Shown here: positions 16,207-24,785 of the stretch, in pieces
Layout: each line of letters opens with the position of its first letter
How positions within the stretch are numbered: position 1 is the stretch's first letter
Source: an uncultured Oscillospiraceae bacterium
Lineage (GTDB): Bacteria; Bacillota; Clostridia; Oscillospirales; Oscillospiraceae
Length of the DNA stretch: 57,869 nt
Direction of reading: 5' to 3'
NCBI GenBank assembly: GCA_934590355.1
Contig: CAKTOX010000010.1
Span: 1-57,869, forward strand
Program-made: the position numbers and the translations under genes
The notes under the pieces: model-generated
Databases searched by the model: none
What the model was told of the DNA's origin: nothing
Seen by the model: the letters and a program-made list of their open reading frames with translations, nothing else

Positions 16207-17748
16207 ATGGATAACAAAAACGCCGCCGTGAAGATGAGGAATATATCAAAATCCTTCGGCACGGTCAAAGCTAACGACAAGATATGGCTCGACATATACA
16301 GAGGCGAGATTTTGGCGCTTCTGGGTGAAAACGGCTCGGGCAAAACGACCCTTATGAATATGCTTTCCGGCATATATTTCCCCGACGAGGGCGAGATATT
16401 CATCGACGACAAGCCCGTCGTCATCCGCTCCCCCAAGGACGCGCTCAATCTCGGCGTCGGCATGATCCATCAGCATTTTAAGCTCGTTGACGTGCTCACC
16501 GCGACGGAGAATATCATTCTCGGCCTCGAGGGCAAGGGCAAGCTCGACCTCAAGGCGGCGTCGAAGAAGATCCGCGAGATCTGCGACACCTACGGCTTTG
16601 ACGTCGACCCTGATCAGCACATTTACGAGATGAGCGTTTCGCAGAAGCAGACGGTGGAGATCGTTAAGGTGCTCTACCGTGGCGCGGACATTCTCATTCT
16701 TGACGAGCCGACGGCGGTGCTCACCCCGCAGGAGACCGACAAGCTCTTTGCCGTTTTGCGCGGTATGCGCGATGCGGGCAAGGCAATAGTCATAATCACC
16801 CACAAGATGCACGAGGTCGAGGAGCTTTCCGACCGCGTTGCGGTTTTGCGCCACGGTCAGTTCATAGGCGATATGCCTACGAAGAATACCAATGCGCAGG
16901 AAATGACCAACATGATGGTCGGTCACCCGGTCGAGCTCAACATCGACCGCCCAGACCCCGTCGATCCCAAGCCCAGAATCGAGGTCAAAAACCTCACCGT
17001 GCGCAGCATCGACGGCATTTTGAAGCTCGACGACGTTTCCTTCACCGCGAACAGCGGCGAGATACTCGGCATCGCCGGCATCTCCGGCTGCGGTCAGAAG
17101 GAGCTGCTTGAGGCCATCGCCGGACTTCAGCCGACCGAAAGCGGCAGCATAAGCTACATAAAGGATGACGGCGAGAGGGAGGAGATACTCGGAAAGGATC
17201 CGCTTTCCATCGCAGACCTCGGTGTCGTGCTCTCCTTCGTGCCCGAGGACAGACTCGGCATGGGTCTTGTCGCAAACATGGATCTGGGCGACAACATGAT
17301 GCTTCGCTCGTTCAGACGCGGCAGAGGCATATTCACCGACCGCAAGAGCCCGCGCAAGCTCGCGGAAAACGTCGTTGACGAGCTCGAGGTCGTCACCCCC
17401 GGCATCAGCACCCCCGTGCGCCGTCTTTCCGGCGGCAACGTGCAGAAGGTGCTCGTCGGACGCGAGATCGCCTCGGCGCCGACGGTGCTCCTCACGGCCT
17501 ACGCCGTGCGCGGACTTGACATCAACTCGTCCTACACGATTTACGATCTTATAAACCGCCAGAAAAAGAGCGGCGTCGCCGTTATCTACGTCGGCGAGGA
17601 TCTCGACGTGCTGCTTGAGCTGTGCGACAGGATACTCGTCCTGTGCGGCGGCAAGGTCAGCGGAATAGTTCCCGGCCGCGGCGTGAAAAAACGCGACGTC
17701 GGCATGATGATGACGAAGCTGGGAGGCGAGAAGGCCGATGAAGAATAA
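16207..17748 (+). CDS. Nucleoside ABC transporter ATP-binding protein (double NBD, YufO/NupO-like)
   Basis: A 513-residue protein with two ABC domains, as in BMP-type nucleoside and ribose importers. GGGAG at 16195-16199 selects ATG 16207 over the earlier 16150 opening. Domain 1 has Walker A GENGSGKTT, Walker B ILILDEPTAVLTPQE and a degenerate signature VSQKQ. Domain 2 has GISGCGQKELL in place of Walker A, a good signature LSGGNVQKVLVGRE and an unusual Walker B region LLTAYAVRGLDINSS (relatives commonly read AQPTRGLD), then VGEDLDV. Domain 2 is probably the non-hydrolysing site. It overlaps the first permease by 11 bp. Confidence 0.92.
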   Translation: MDNKNAAVKMRNISKSFGTVKANDKIWLDIYRGEILALLGENGSGKTTLMNMLSGIYFPDEGEIFIDDKPVVIRSPKDALNLGVGMIHQHFKLVDVLTATENIILGLEGKGKLDLKAASKKIREICDTYGFDVDPDQHIYEMSVSQKQTVEIVKVLYRGADILILDEPTAVLTPQETDKLFAVLRGMRDAGKAIVIITHKMHEVEELSDRVAVLRHGQFIGDMPTKNTNAQEMTNMMVGHPVELNIDRPDPVDPKPRIEVKNLTVRSIDGILKLDDVSFTANSGEILGIAGISGCGQKELLEAIAGLQPTESGSISYIKDDGEREEILGKDPLSIADLGVVLSFVPEDRLGMGLVANMDLGDNMMLRSFRRGRGIFTDRKSPRKLAENVVDELEVVTPGISTPVRRLSGGNVQKVLVGREIASAPTVLLTAYAVRGLDINSSYTIYDLINRQKKSGVAVIYVGEDLDVLLELCDRILVLCGGKVSGIVPGRGVKKRDVGMMMTKLGGEKADEE

Positions 17749-18850
17749 TAACAAAGAGCCGCTTATCCATATCGTAAAGCGCGGCGCACTGCCGTGGTAC
17801 AGGGCATGGGGCATCCGCCTGCTTGCCATAGTCGTCGCACTCATAGTCTGCGCCATAGTCACCATGACCGTCACGGGTGAAAATCCCATCAGCGTCTACG
17901 CGACCATGATCGACAGCTCCTTCGGCTCGCAGCGCAAGCTCTGGATACTGCTGCAAAACACCGCTATCCTGCTGGGCGTGTCGCTCGCGGTCACTCCGGC
18001 GTTCAAAATGAAGTTTTGGAACATCGGCGGCGAGGGTCAGATACTCACCGGCTGCCTCGCAGCGGCGGCGTGCATGATCTGCCTTGCCGACAAGCTGCCC
18101 AACGGCCTGCTCATCGCGGTAAGCTGCGCTGCAAGCATCGCAGCCGGCGCCGTCTGGGGCGGAATACCGGCGTTTTTCAAGGCAAAGTGGAACACCAACG
18201 AAACGCTGTTCACTCTCATGATGAACTACGTTGCGACTCAGCTCGTCGCGTTTTTCGTCATCATTTGGGAAGTACCCAAGGGCTCGGGCAAGGTCGGCAT
18301 CATAAATCAGAGCACTCAGCTCGGCTGGCTCCCGCAGGTCGGCAGCAGCAAGTATATGCTCAATGTTATCATCATCGCGGTGCTGACCGTCGCCGTGTAT
18401 GTGTATCTTAACTACTCAAAGCACGGCTACGAGCTGTCCGTCGTCGGCGAGAGCGAGCGCACCGCACGCTATGTCGGCATCAAGGTCGAGAAGGTCATCA
18501 TCCGCACGATGCTCCTGTCGGGCGCGATTTGCGGTCTTGTCGGCTTCCTGCTTGTTTCCGGCACCGACCACACTCTGTCCACCACGCTCTCCGGCGGCCG
18601 CGGCTTCACGGCGGTCATGATCTCGTGGCTTGCCAAGTTTGACCCCATCATCATGATTTTCGCAAGCCTGCTGCTTGCCTTCCTCGATAAGGGCGCGGGC
18701 GCGATATCCACGAATTTCGGTCTGAACCATTCCTTCTCGGATATTCTCACCGGTATAATCCTGTTCTTCATCATCGGCTGTGAGTTCTTCATAAGCTATA
18801 AGCTCAGCTTCCGCAAGTCTGCGGGAAAGGAGGCGGCGGAAAATGTTTGA
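17738..18850 (+). CDS. Nucleoside ABC transporter permease (YufP/NupP-like)
   Basis: A 370-residue membrane permease of the branched-chain/ribose-type (BPD_transp_2) family, with about 9-10 hydrophobic segments. The KMKFWNIGGEGQILTGCLAA motif is characteristic of BMP-linked permeases, and AVVGESERTARYVGIKV-like VVGESERTARYVGIKVEKV is the cytoplasmic loop that contacts the ATPase. It forms a heterodimer with the product of the next gene. Its start overlaps the ATPase gene and its end overlaps the second permease by 8 bp. Confidence 0.93.
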   Translation: MKNNNKEPLIHIVKRGALPWYRAWGIRLLAIVVALIVCAIVTMTVTGENPISVYATMIDSSFGSQRKLWILLQNTAILLGVSLAVTPAFKMKFWNIGGEGQILTGCLAAAACMICLADKLPNGLLIAVSCAASIAAGAVWGGIPAFFKAKWNTNETLFTLMMNYVATQLVAFFVIIWEVPKGSGKVGIINQSTQLGWLPQVGSSKYMLNVIIIAVLTVAVYVYLNYSKHGYELSVVGESERTARYVGIKVEKVIIRTMLLSGAICGLVGFLLVSGTDHTLSTTLSGGRGFTAVMISWLAKFDPIIMIFASLLLAFLDKGAGAISTNFGLNHSFSDILTGIILFFIIGCEFFISYKLSFRKSAGKEAAENV

Positions 18851-19829
18851 TATAGTATCCTTTTTCCCGCGCGCAGTCATGCAGGGCGTGCCTCTGCTCT
18901 TCGGCGGCACCGGCGAAATAATCACCGAAAAATCCGGCAACCTCAACCTCGGTATCCCCGGCATCATGTATGTTGGCGGCATCTGCGGAGTCATCGGTGC
19001 GTTTTTGTACGAGCAGTCCGCGTCGGAAATGAACACCTTCCTCACGCTCATGATACCCCTGCTCTCGTGCCTTCTCGGCTCGCTGCTGATGGGTCTTCTC
19101 TACTGCTTCCTGACCGTTACGCTCAGAGCAAATCAGAACGTCACCGGTCTTGCAATGACGACCTTCGGCATCGGCATCGGCAACTTCTTCGGCGGCTCGC
19201 TCATAAAGCTGACAAACGCCGAGGTGCCGTCCATTACTCTCTCGGAAACCAGCAAGGTCTTCAGCACGTATCTGCCCTTTGCGGACAGCTGCGGCTGGTT
19301 CGGCAAGATGTTTTTGAGCTACGGCTTCCTTGCGTACCTTTCCGTCGTGCTTGCCGTCGTCACCGCGTATGTCATCAAAAAAACGCGCGTCGGACTTAAC
19401 CTGCGCGCCGTCGGCGAAAACCCCGCGACCGCGGACTCGGCCGGCATAAACGTCAACCGCTATAAATACATTGCCACCTGCGTGGGCAGCATGATAGCGG
19501 GTCTGGGCGGTCTGTACTACGTTATGGACTATGCCTGCGGCGTGTGGTCGAACGACGCCTTCGGCGACCGCGGCTGGCTCGCCATCGCGCTCGTCATCTT
19601 CTCCGTTTGGCGCCCCAATCTTGCGATTATTGCCTCGATACTCTTCGGCGGACTTTACATCGTCTATCTCTACATTCCCGCGGGAACGCAGCTTTACATG
19701 ATGGAGTTGTACAAGATGCTTCCGTACCTTGTCACCATCATCGTCCTCGTCGTCGTTTCCATGCGCAAAAACCGCCAGAACGAGCCCCCCGCATCTCTCG
19801 GCCTCGCATATTTCCGAGAGGAACGGTAG
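18843..19829 (+). CDS. Nucleoside ABC transporter permease (YufQ/NupQ-like)
   Basis: A 328-residue second permease. The N-terminal GVPLLFGGTGEIITEKSGNL and NLGIPGIMYVGG segments are the standard signature of this half; LRAVGENPATADSAGINV is the ATPase-contact loop. It has about eight to nine hydrophobic segments. As the last gene of the purine riboswitch-controlled set it is followed by a strong terminator at 19846-19873. Confidence 0.93.
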   Translation: MFDIVSFFPRAVMQGVPLLFGGTGEIITEKSGNLNLGIPGIMYVGGICGVIGAFLYEQSASEMNTFLTLMIPLLSCLLGSLLMGLLYCFLTVTLRANQNVTGLAMTTFGIGIGNFFGGSLIKLTNAEVPSITLSETSKVFSTYLPFADSCGWFGKMFLSYGFLAYLSVVLAVVTAYVIKKTRVGLNLRAVGENPATADSAGINVNRYKYIATCVGSMIAGLGGLYYVMDYACGVWSNDAFGDRGWLAIALVIFSVWRPNLAIIASILFGGLYIVYLYIPAGTQLYMMELYKMLPYLVTIIVLVVVSMRKNRQNEPPASLGLAYFREER

Positions 19830-19845
19830 AAAATACAGTGCTTTT

Positions 19846-19873
19846 AAGCCCCGTGGGAAACCACGGGGCTTTT
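19846..19873 (+). terminator. Terminator of the nucleoside transporter operon
   Basis: AAGCCCCGTGG-GAAA-CCACGGGGCTT stem followed by TTTT. Confidence 0.92.
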
Positions 19874-19880
19874 GCTGACT

Positions 19881-19932
19881 GCGCTGCGCGCGGTTATTTT
19901 TCCTCGGCAGCATAGGCTTTTTGACAGTCTGA
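19881..19932. repeat. Partial copy (C) of the terminator-associated element
   Basis: About 50 bp, from GCGCTGCGCGCGG through CCTCGGCAGCATAGG to ACAGTCTG, matches the right end of the element at 10109-10404 with few changes. It sits right after the 19846-19873 terminator. No second terminator copy follows, so this is a truncated or decayed copy. Confidence 0.6.
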
Positions 19933-19967
19933 TTTTAGTTTTTGAAAGATAAATATTCCGAAAATTA

Positions 19968-20003
19968 TTGACAAACGATAATTGCGGCACTATAATATTA
20001 TCG
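19968..20003 (+). promoter_or_regulatory. Strong promoter with inverted-repeat operator for the 20028-22192 operon
   Basis: TTGACA (19968-19973), 17 bp, TATAAT (19991-19996): exact consensus. CGATAAT (19976-19982) and ATTATCG (19997-20003) form an inverted repeat flanking the -10 box, and a related AATAATCG follows at about 20010. This is a plausible autoregulatory site for the Xre protein encoded second. Confidence 0.8.
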
Positions 20004-20027
20004 AAAAACAATAATCGAGGTGAAACC

Positions 20028-20972
20028 ATGAAACGAAAAAACTTTATGATACTTATGGGTGCCGTTTTTGCGGCTTTGATGGCGCTTGAGCTGCTTGTTG
20101 ATGGCTTGCCGACGGTTTTTTCTTCCGTTATGGCATTTCCGTTTGAACAGGTCGGGGCGGCGCTCCGCGCATTGGCGCTGAGCGGAAATGTCGGAAACGG
20201 GCTCGCGTTGGCTCTTTGCATAGCTCTGTCCTGTATTCCGATACTTTTCGCGCTCCGTCACAGAAGCGAGAAGGATCATCTCGGCGAAAACTTGGCGCTT
20301 TGCTGCATGAGCATTAACGTGTTTATTACCTTGTTCGGTATGGCAAATCCGTCAAAGCTCCTCTCCGCGTTTCCGTATTTCGGTGGGGAGGCCCTTCCCG
20401 TAGCCAAAGGGGTCATGGGCTGTACGGCTTGGTCGTTTATTATCCTTTGGGCAGTTTTAAGCTTGGTGAGACTGTTCCGCGGCGGTGACACAGAAAAGCT
20501 GCTCTGTTATTTGCGCGCTGCTCTTCATGCTGTTTGCATCCTTTTTGTTGCGGCAATTGCAATTTCCTGCGGCAGTACCTTGTTAGACGGATTTTCCGCT
20601 GCACAAAAAAGCATGGACAACGTAATGGCGGTAATACGCTTTGTTGCTGCCTCGCTGCCTTATATCCTTGACATCGGCATTACGCTCTCACTGCTTACGC
20701 TTCTGGATGCGTATGCTGAAAGAAATGAGGAAGATATCTCAAGACACGCCGATACACTATCCAAACGCTGCTGCTCGGCACTTGGTATTACAGCGGCGAC
20801 TACCGCAGTTTTGAACGTTTTGCAGCTGCTGTTCTCTCGTTTTCTTTCCGACGTTTCCGTCAATGTTGAAATTCCCGTTGTCAGCTTGGTATTCATTCTC
20901 CTGATTCTGATCCTGTCACGCTTGACCGTGGAAAATCGAAAGCTTCAAAGCGACAACGACCTCTTTATATAA
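20028..20972 (+). CDS. Polytopic membrane protein of unknown function, paired with Xre regulator
   Basis: A 314-residue hydrophobic protein with roughly seven to eight membrane segments. The ATG at 20028 follows GAGGTG; the frame opens earlier, at 19968, inside the promoter. I do not recognise a firm family. The pairing with a short YozG-type Xre protein 13 bp downstream resembles the common DUF2975-Xre gene pairs, and this could be a diverged or doubled relative. A charged loop at about 230-250 (DAYAERNEEDISRHADTLSK) lies between helices. It is the first gene of a three-gene operon with the exported protein at 21203. The A+T-richer codon use differs from the neighbouring transporter genes. 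Confidence 0.65.
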   Translation: MKRKNFMILMGAVFAALMALELLVDGLPTVFSSVMAFPFEQVGAALRALALSGNVGNGLALALCIALSCIPILFALRHRSEKDHLGENLALCCMSINVFITLFGMANPSKLLSAFPYFGGEALPVAKGVMGCTAWSFIILWAVLSLVRLFRGGDTEKLLCYLRAALHAVCILFVAAIAISCGSTLLDGFSAAQKSMDNVMAVIRFVAASLPYILDIGITLSLLTLLDAYAERNEEDISRHADTLSKRCCSALGITAATTAVLNVLQLLFSRFLSDVSVNVEIPVVSLVFILLILILSRLTVENRKLQSDNDLFI

Positions 20973-20985
20973 GGGGGGAGTCAGC

Positions 20986-21213
20986 ATGGCAATACGAGTA
21001 CACTTAGAGGACGTTCTGAAGGAGCGCGGACTGACATCGAAGGAATTATGTGCAAAGGTGGGCATCACAGAAGCAAATCTGTCTATTTTGCGAAGCGGAA
21101 AGGCTAAAGGCGTTCGCTTTTCAACTATCAATCGTATTTGCTATTTTCTCAAATGTGATGTGGGCGATATACTGAAATTTGACGGACTTTTGGAGGAAGA
21201 AGATGAAGAATAA
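20986..21213 (+). CDS. Small Xre-type DNA-binding protein (YozG-like)
   Basis: A 75-residue helix-turn-helix protein. LKERGLTSKELCAKVGITEANLSILRSGKAKGVRFSTINR is the complete HTH_26/Cro-type fold, and the CDVGDILKF ending is standard for the YozG group that accompanies DUF2975-type membrane proteins. It has the ribosome binding site AAGGGGGGAG. Its last 11 bases overlap the start of the exported protein. It is the likely autoregulator acting at the CGATAAT inverted repeat near 19976-20003 (inference). Confidence 0.9.
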   Translation: MAIRVHLEDVLKERGLTSKELCAKVGITEANLSILRSGKAKGVRFSTINRICYFLKCDVGDILKFDGLLEEEDEE

Positions 21214-22192
21214 AATAGGTATGATAATACTCGCCTGTGTGCTGGCTGCCTCCTTTGTTTTGGGCGCAACTGGTGCGGTGACCTTCGCAAAGGATGAACC
21301 GACAGACAACACGGGCGCTGCAAGCAAGGACAGATTGATCGGTGTTTTTATCACTACGGAGTATTTGAATCTGTTCGATTCTGAAAGCTATGTTAAAGAC
21401 AATGCAGATAAAGTCCTGTCGGGCGGCGAAATCGGCTCATCTGACAGCGCACAATATCAAGGCAAATTATATGCTATACTTGCAGATGCTCCCTATACAG
21501 ATCCGGAAACGGGAGAAAGCACAACGACAAAGAAATTCGCGTTTGACGGTATAGAGGGTATTTCGTATTTTTCCGCAAGGTATACGGATGAAAGCGGAAC
21601 ACAATATTTGGGGGCCGGTGACGATGATGCAATATCCGACGCACATACAGAGCTGCATTGCACCGATGCAGGCGACGGCATTGATATGAAAGGGACGATT
21701 TACGTTTCTGCATCCAAGGGCTCCGCTGTGTTCTACTGTAACCCCGTGTATCAAACCGCCGCCGGTGAGGTATATCTCGTGTCCGGTCAAGGTGTGAGCT
21801 TCGGCGGTGAGCTCTCGGCGGGTATGTCCGGCAGTCATGTACTGAAAGAGGAGCAGACGGTCACTATAGACGGGAAAAGCGAAACCGTCAGTTCAAGCAT
21901 TGAAGTCAGCATCTGTTTTATGGATACGCCCATAGGAACAAGCATACTTCAGTTTGACCGCGATGGCAGCATTGTTGCCCGGGCGGATTATGCGGCAGGC
22001 GCTTTGCCGACCGAGATCACGACGAACCCGGATACAGAGTATATTATCGCAGAAACTCATATGAGCTCCGCAGACGGTAAGGAGACCGTAACAAGAGAAT
22101 TGTTCCGGCAGGATGACGAGACCCTATATGCTTTTTTCTGCCGAGTAGACGGCATTTGCATCAAGCAGTATTGCAGTATAGCTTGGGACTGA
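21203..22192 (+). CDS. Exported protein of unknown function
   Basis: A 329-residue protein. GAGGAAGAAG ahead of ATG 21203 fixes the start within the end of the Xre gene. Residues 1-30 are a signal sequence or membrane anchor (KIGMIILACVLAASFVLGATG). The mature part has no membrane segment, is acidic and rich in Ser/Thr/Gly, and reads like a beta-rich extracellular domain; several cysteines (in AELHC-like TELHCTD, VFYCNP, VSICFMD, FFCRVDGICIKQYCSI) could form disulfides. I do not recognise a domain. By position it may be sensed or exported together with the membrane protein at 20028. There is no clear terminator after it. Confidence 0.7.
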   Translation: MKNKIGMIILACVLAASFVLGATGAVTFAKDEPTDNTGAASKDRLIGVFITTEYLNLFDSESYVKDNADKVLSGGEIGSSDSAQYQGKLYAILADAPYTDPETGESTTTKKFAFDGIEGISYFSARYTDESGTQYLGAGDDDAISDAHTELHCTDAGDGIDMKGTIYVSASKGSAVFYCNPVYQTAAGEVYLVSGQGVSFGGELSAGMSGSHVLKEEQTVTIDGKSETVSSSIEVSICFMDTPIGTSILQFDRDGSIVARADYAAGALPTEITTNPDTEYIIAETHMSSADGKETVTRELFRQDDETLYAFFCRVDGICIKQYCSIAWD

Positions 22193-22345
22193 AAAGCCTT
22201 GAGACAGTAGGCAAGCGCCGCTGTCATCCGCGATAATCGACCTATAAATTCTGCCGAGCAGTCGTGATGCGCGGTTTGTTAATCTGCGTTGCTTGCGCTC
22301 CCGGGCGGTTAGGTGGTATATTTAAGCCGCAAGGAGGTAGAAATT

Positions 22346-22780
22346 ATGTTCTCTGAAAATTTAAAAACGCTGCGAAAGCAGAAGGGATATACTCAGGAGG
22401 AGCTTGCCGCGCGGCTGAACGTCGTAAGGCAGACCGTTTCCAAGTGGGAGAAGGGGCTGTCCGTGCCGGATGCGGAGCTGCTGCTGCGCCTGTCGGAGAT
22501 ACTTGAGGTGTCCGTTAGCACGCTCCTCGGCGCCGCGATACCCGACGATAAAAATCCCGACGACATCGCCGAGCAGCTTGCGCGGATAAACGAGCAGCTT
22601 GCGATGAAAAACCGCCGCAGCCGCCTCATATGGCGCACCGTTGCCTATGTACTCATTGCAATCGTCGTAATAAATCTGCTGCTTGTCGCGTTGGGAGTCA
22701 TCGCCTTTACGCAATTTAAAGCTGACGATCACGAAAAAGTGCAGGAAACAAACTACGTTGAGGTAATTCCCGAAGAATAG
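22346..22780 (+). CDS. Xre-family regulator with C-terminal membrane segment
   Basis: A 144-residue protein. The N-terminal Cro/CI HTH is complete (LKTLRKQKGYTQEELAARLN, then VVRQTVSKWEKGLSVPDAEL), typical of a large clostridial regulator family. After a linker, RTVAYVLIAIVVINLLLVAL is a single membrane helix followed by a short acidic tail. AAGGAGG at 22332 supports the ATG at 22346; the frame opens at 22313. Target unknown. It lies convergent to the racemase gene at 22836, with a shared terminator. Confidence 0.88.
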   Translation: MFSENLKTLRKQKGYTQEELAARLNVVRQTVSKWEKGLSVPDAELLLRLSEILEVSVSTLLGAAIPDDKNPDDIAEQLARINEQLAMKNRRSRLIWRTVAYVLIAIVVINLLLVALGVIAFTQFKADDHEKVQETNYVEVIPEE

Positions 22781-22827
22781 AAACAGCCCCCGAGGAAGGA
22801 AATCAAACCTTCTTCGGGGGCTGTTTT
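22781..22827. terminator. Bidirectional terminator
   Basis: AAACAGCCCCCGAGGAAGG pairs with CCTTCTTCGGGGGCTGTTT around an 8-base loop; it has A and T runs on the two sides and separates convergent genes. Confidence 0.93.
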
Positions 22828-22835
22828 GTGCGCTC

Positions 22836-24125
22836 TTATTTAAGATACGGAAGCCCCGTCTGCGGGCGGGGGTAAAACAGGACCTTGGGGCAGTCCTTTC
22901 CGGTGAGCTCCATTGCGCGCTCAAGTGCCTTCTGCGGATCCCGCACCGGCTCCATGAGCATAGTTCGAGCCTCATTATCCGAAACGTTCGGACAACTGAG
23001 CACGACCTTCGCACCCTTGCGGTAGATCTTTGCAAGCAGCAGGACGTGATCCATTTGAATCTCGTAGTGCTCCGTCGTCCAGCGTTCTATCTCCGCGAGC
23101 GTTTTGCCCGAGCCGAAGGCGCGAAGCATATCGGGAGAATTGACGCCCTCGTCGCAGCCGCAGGTGAGCAGCGTAACTGTGTCGCCGTCAAGTATCTCCG
23201 TCATGCCGATGAGGGCCTTTGCCGACTGGTAAAAATCAATGTCAAGCGGGCGGCCGGGGCAGGTGACGATAACGTCGGGCTTGTCTATCCCGACACCGAG
23301 GTAATCGCGGACGTATTTCACCGCCGTGCTGTGGCACTCTACAAGGCTGCCGGTAAAAACGGCGGCTATTTTCATTTCGTTGTTGAGAATGCAGTTAACG
23401 CCGAAGTCGATGCCGAAAAGCTCGGCAGCCTCGATCATGTCGTTGCTGACGGGGTTGCCGTCGAGCTTGCCGATCGCGGCAGCGGGGTCGAGAATACGCT
23501 CGGGGCGATGGTTTATGCGTATCGTTTCCTCGGAGGCTATGCCCGGCAGAACGGACTTGCGCCCGCCGGAGAAGCCCGCAAACTCATGCGGCTCGACCTT
23601 GCCGATCTGAACGTGGATATCACAGTTATATGCAAGGCGGTTGACCGTGACGGGCGTGCCGTTGGAGCTGTCACCGAGGTAAATGAGGTTATCCTTGTCA
23701 AACGGCGTATGATTTACGCACTTGACTTTTCCGTAAAGCTCGCCGAGGGCACACTCCATCTCCGCCTCCGTTGCTGGGCGGTGAACGCCGATTGCAACGA
23801 AAAACGTAATGTTTTGAAGCTCGATGCCGCCTTTTATCAGCTCCTCGACGGCGACCTTAGCCATGGGAGCGGTGGGGATACCGCGCGTTGCGTCCGATAT
23901 CAGAATGCAGGCTGTTTTTCCGCCCTTTTCGCGTGCAATATCGCTAAGGCGCTTGCCCGATACGGGCTGCGCGAAGGCCTTTTCAATGGCGTCGAGCCCG
24001 TCTATCGCCGGAAGCTGGCGCGTTTGCACAAGCCCTGCGCAGTTAGCCTCGGGGAGGGTCAGCTCGATGCCGAGCATAGTGTCCTTATAGGTGCAGAGAC
24101 CGTTTTTGGTTTCCAATGTGTACAT
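22836..24125 (-). CDS. LarA-family nickel-pincer-type racemase/epimerase
   Basis: A 429-residue member of the lactate racemase (LarA) family, whose enzymes use a nickel-pincer nucleotide to racemise or epimerise 2-hydroxy acids. Candidate cofactor and catalytic residues are present: H115 in GVHRPAT, H180 and K190 in PHEFAGFSGGRKSVLPG, H206 in INHRPER and K303 in FYQSAKAL. SDATRGIPTAP replaces the usual DHTRPxP of lactate racemase, so the substrate is probably not lactate. It is the last gene of the TRAP operon (63 bp after dctQ). I infer that it converts the stereoisomer of an imported hydroxy acid. No larB, larC or larE cofactor genes are in the window. Confidence 0.85.
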   Translation of the reverse strand: MYTLETKNGLCTYKDTMLGIELTLPEANCAGLVQTRQLPAIDGLDAIEKAFAQPVSGKRLSDIAREKGGKTACILISDATRGIPTAPMAKVAVEELIKGGIELQNITFFVAIGVHRPATEAEMECALGELYGKVKCVNHTPFDKDNLIYLGDSSNGTPVTVNRLAYNCDIHVQIGKVEPHEFAGFSGGRKSVLPGIASEETIRINHRPERILDPAAAIGKLDGNPVSNDMIEAAELFGIDFGVNCILNNEMKIAAVFTGSLVECHSTAVKYVRDYLGVGIDKPDVIVTCPGRPLDIDFYQSAKALIGMTEILDGDTVTLLTCGCDEGVNSPDMLRAFGSGKTLAEIERWTTEHYEIQMDHVLLLAKIYRKGAKVVLSCPNVSDNEARTMLMEPVRDPQKALERAMELTGKDCPKVLFYPRPQTGLPYLK

Positions 24126-24188
24126 TGCTTTCCTCCAAAGAGAAAACCGGAGAGGCAGGCGCCCCTCCGGTCATGAATTATTTTTCCG

Positions 24189-24728
24189 TCAAAGCTCAAC
24201 GTCTTTGCCGCCGGTGAGATCCTCCTCGGGCTTCTCGATGCAGGCGTGGTTGCCCTTGCCGGTGAAATCAACGATAAAGTTGCGCAGCTCAAAGAGCGTT
24301 ACCGGTACGAACGAAACGGGTATTGCCGCATAAGCCCATGCATAGGGAATCCTGAGTGCAGGCGTCAGACGGAATCCGGCCTTCATGCAGTACTGTATGC
24401 CGATAAAGACCATGAGAACGCAGATGCAAACGATGATAAACTGCGTGAGCTTGGTCAGAACATTCTGAACCTTTTTCGGCATATGCTCCTTGAAGACAAC
24501 GATCGCAACGTGCTCACGGCGTGCTGCAAGCACGGCCACACTCATCATACCGAACCACACGAGCATTATCTTCAGCAGCTCTTCCGACCATGTCAGGGAG
24601 TTATTGAGTACATAGCGGAATATGATGTGAGCCATGAGGATAACGACCATTGCCGTCAGCACGAGGATGAGCAGCGCCTTCATTATCTTGAATACCACTT
24701 CGAGGGCTTTATCAATTTTTTCAATCAT
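24189..24728 (-). CDS. dctQ: TRAP transporter small permease (DctQ)
   Basis: A 179-residue small membrane subunit with four hydrophobic segments. The motif RYVLNNSLTWSEELLKIMLVW is the DctQ signature, followed by AARREHVAIVV. It partners the large DctM subunit and the binding protein encoded just upstream. A C-terminal cytoplasmic tail (EKPEEDLTGGKDVEL) is present. The neighbouring LarA-type racemase suggests a hydroxy-acid substrate. Confidence 0.93.
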   Translation of the reverse strand: MIEKIDKALEVVFKIMKALLILVLTAMVVILMAHIIFRYVLNNSLTWSEELLKIMLVWFGMMSVAVLAARREHVAIVVFKEHMPKKVQNVLTKLTQFIIVCICVLMVFIGIQYCMKAGFRLTPALRIPYAWAYAAIPVSFVPVTLFELRNFIVDFTGKGNHACIEKPEEDLTGGKDVEL

Positions 24729-24785
24729 GTGTCTTCTCCTTCCGGATGTGTCTTCAGCCGCTAGGCGAATAAGACTTCAGGCAAA

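Noticed and set aside
14531..17889. Long minus-strand open frames opposite the BMP and ATPase genes
   Set aside because: Low-complexity Val/Gly/His-rich translations without domains; shadows of strongly biased genes on the other strand.
20028..22780. Prophage remnant based on two Xre genes and A+T-richer DNA
   Set aside because: No phage structural, integrase or attachment-site sequence was seen.
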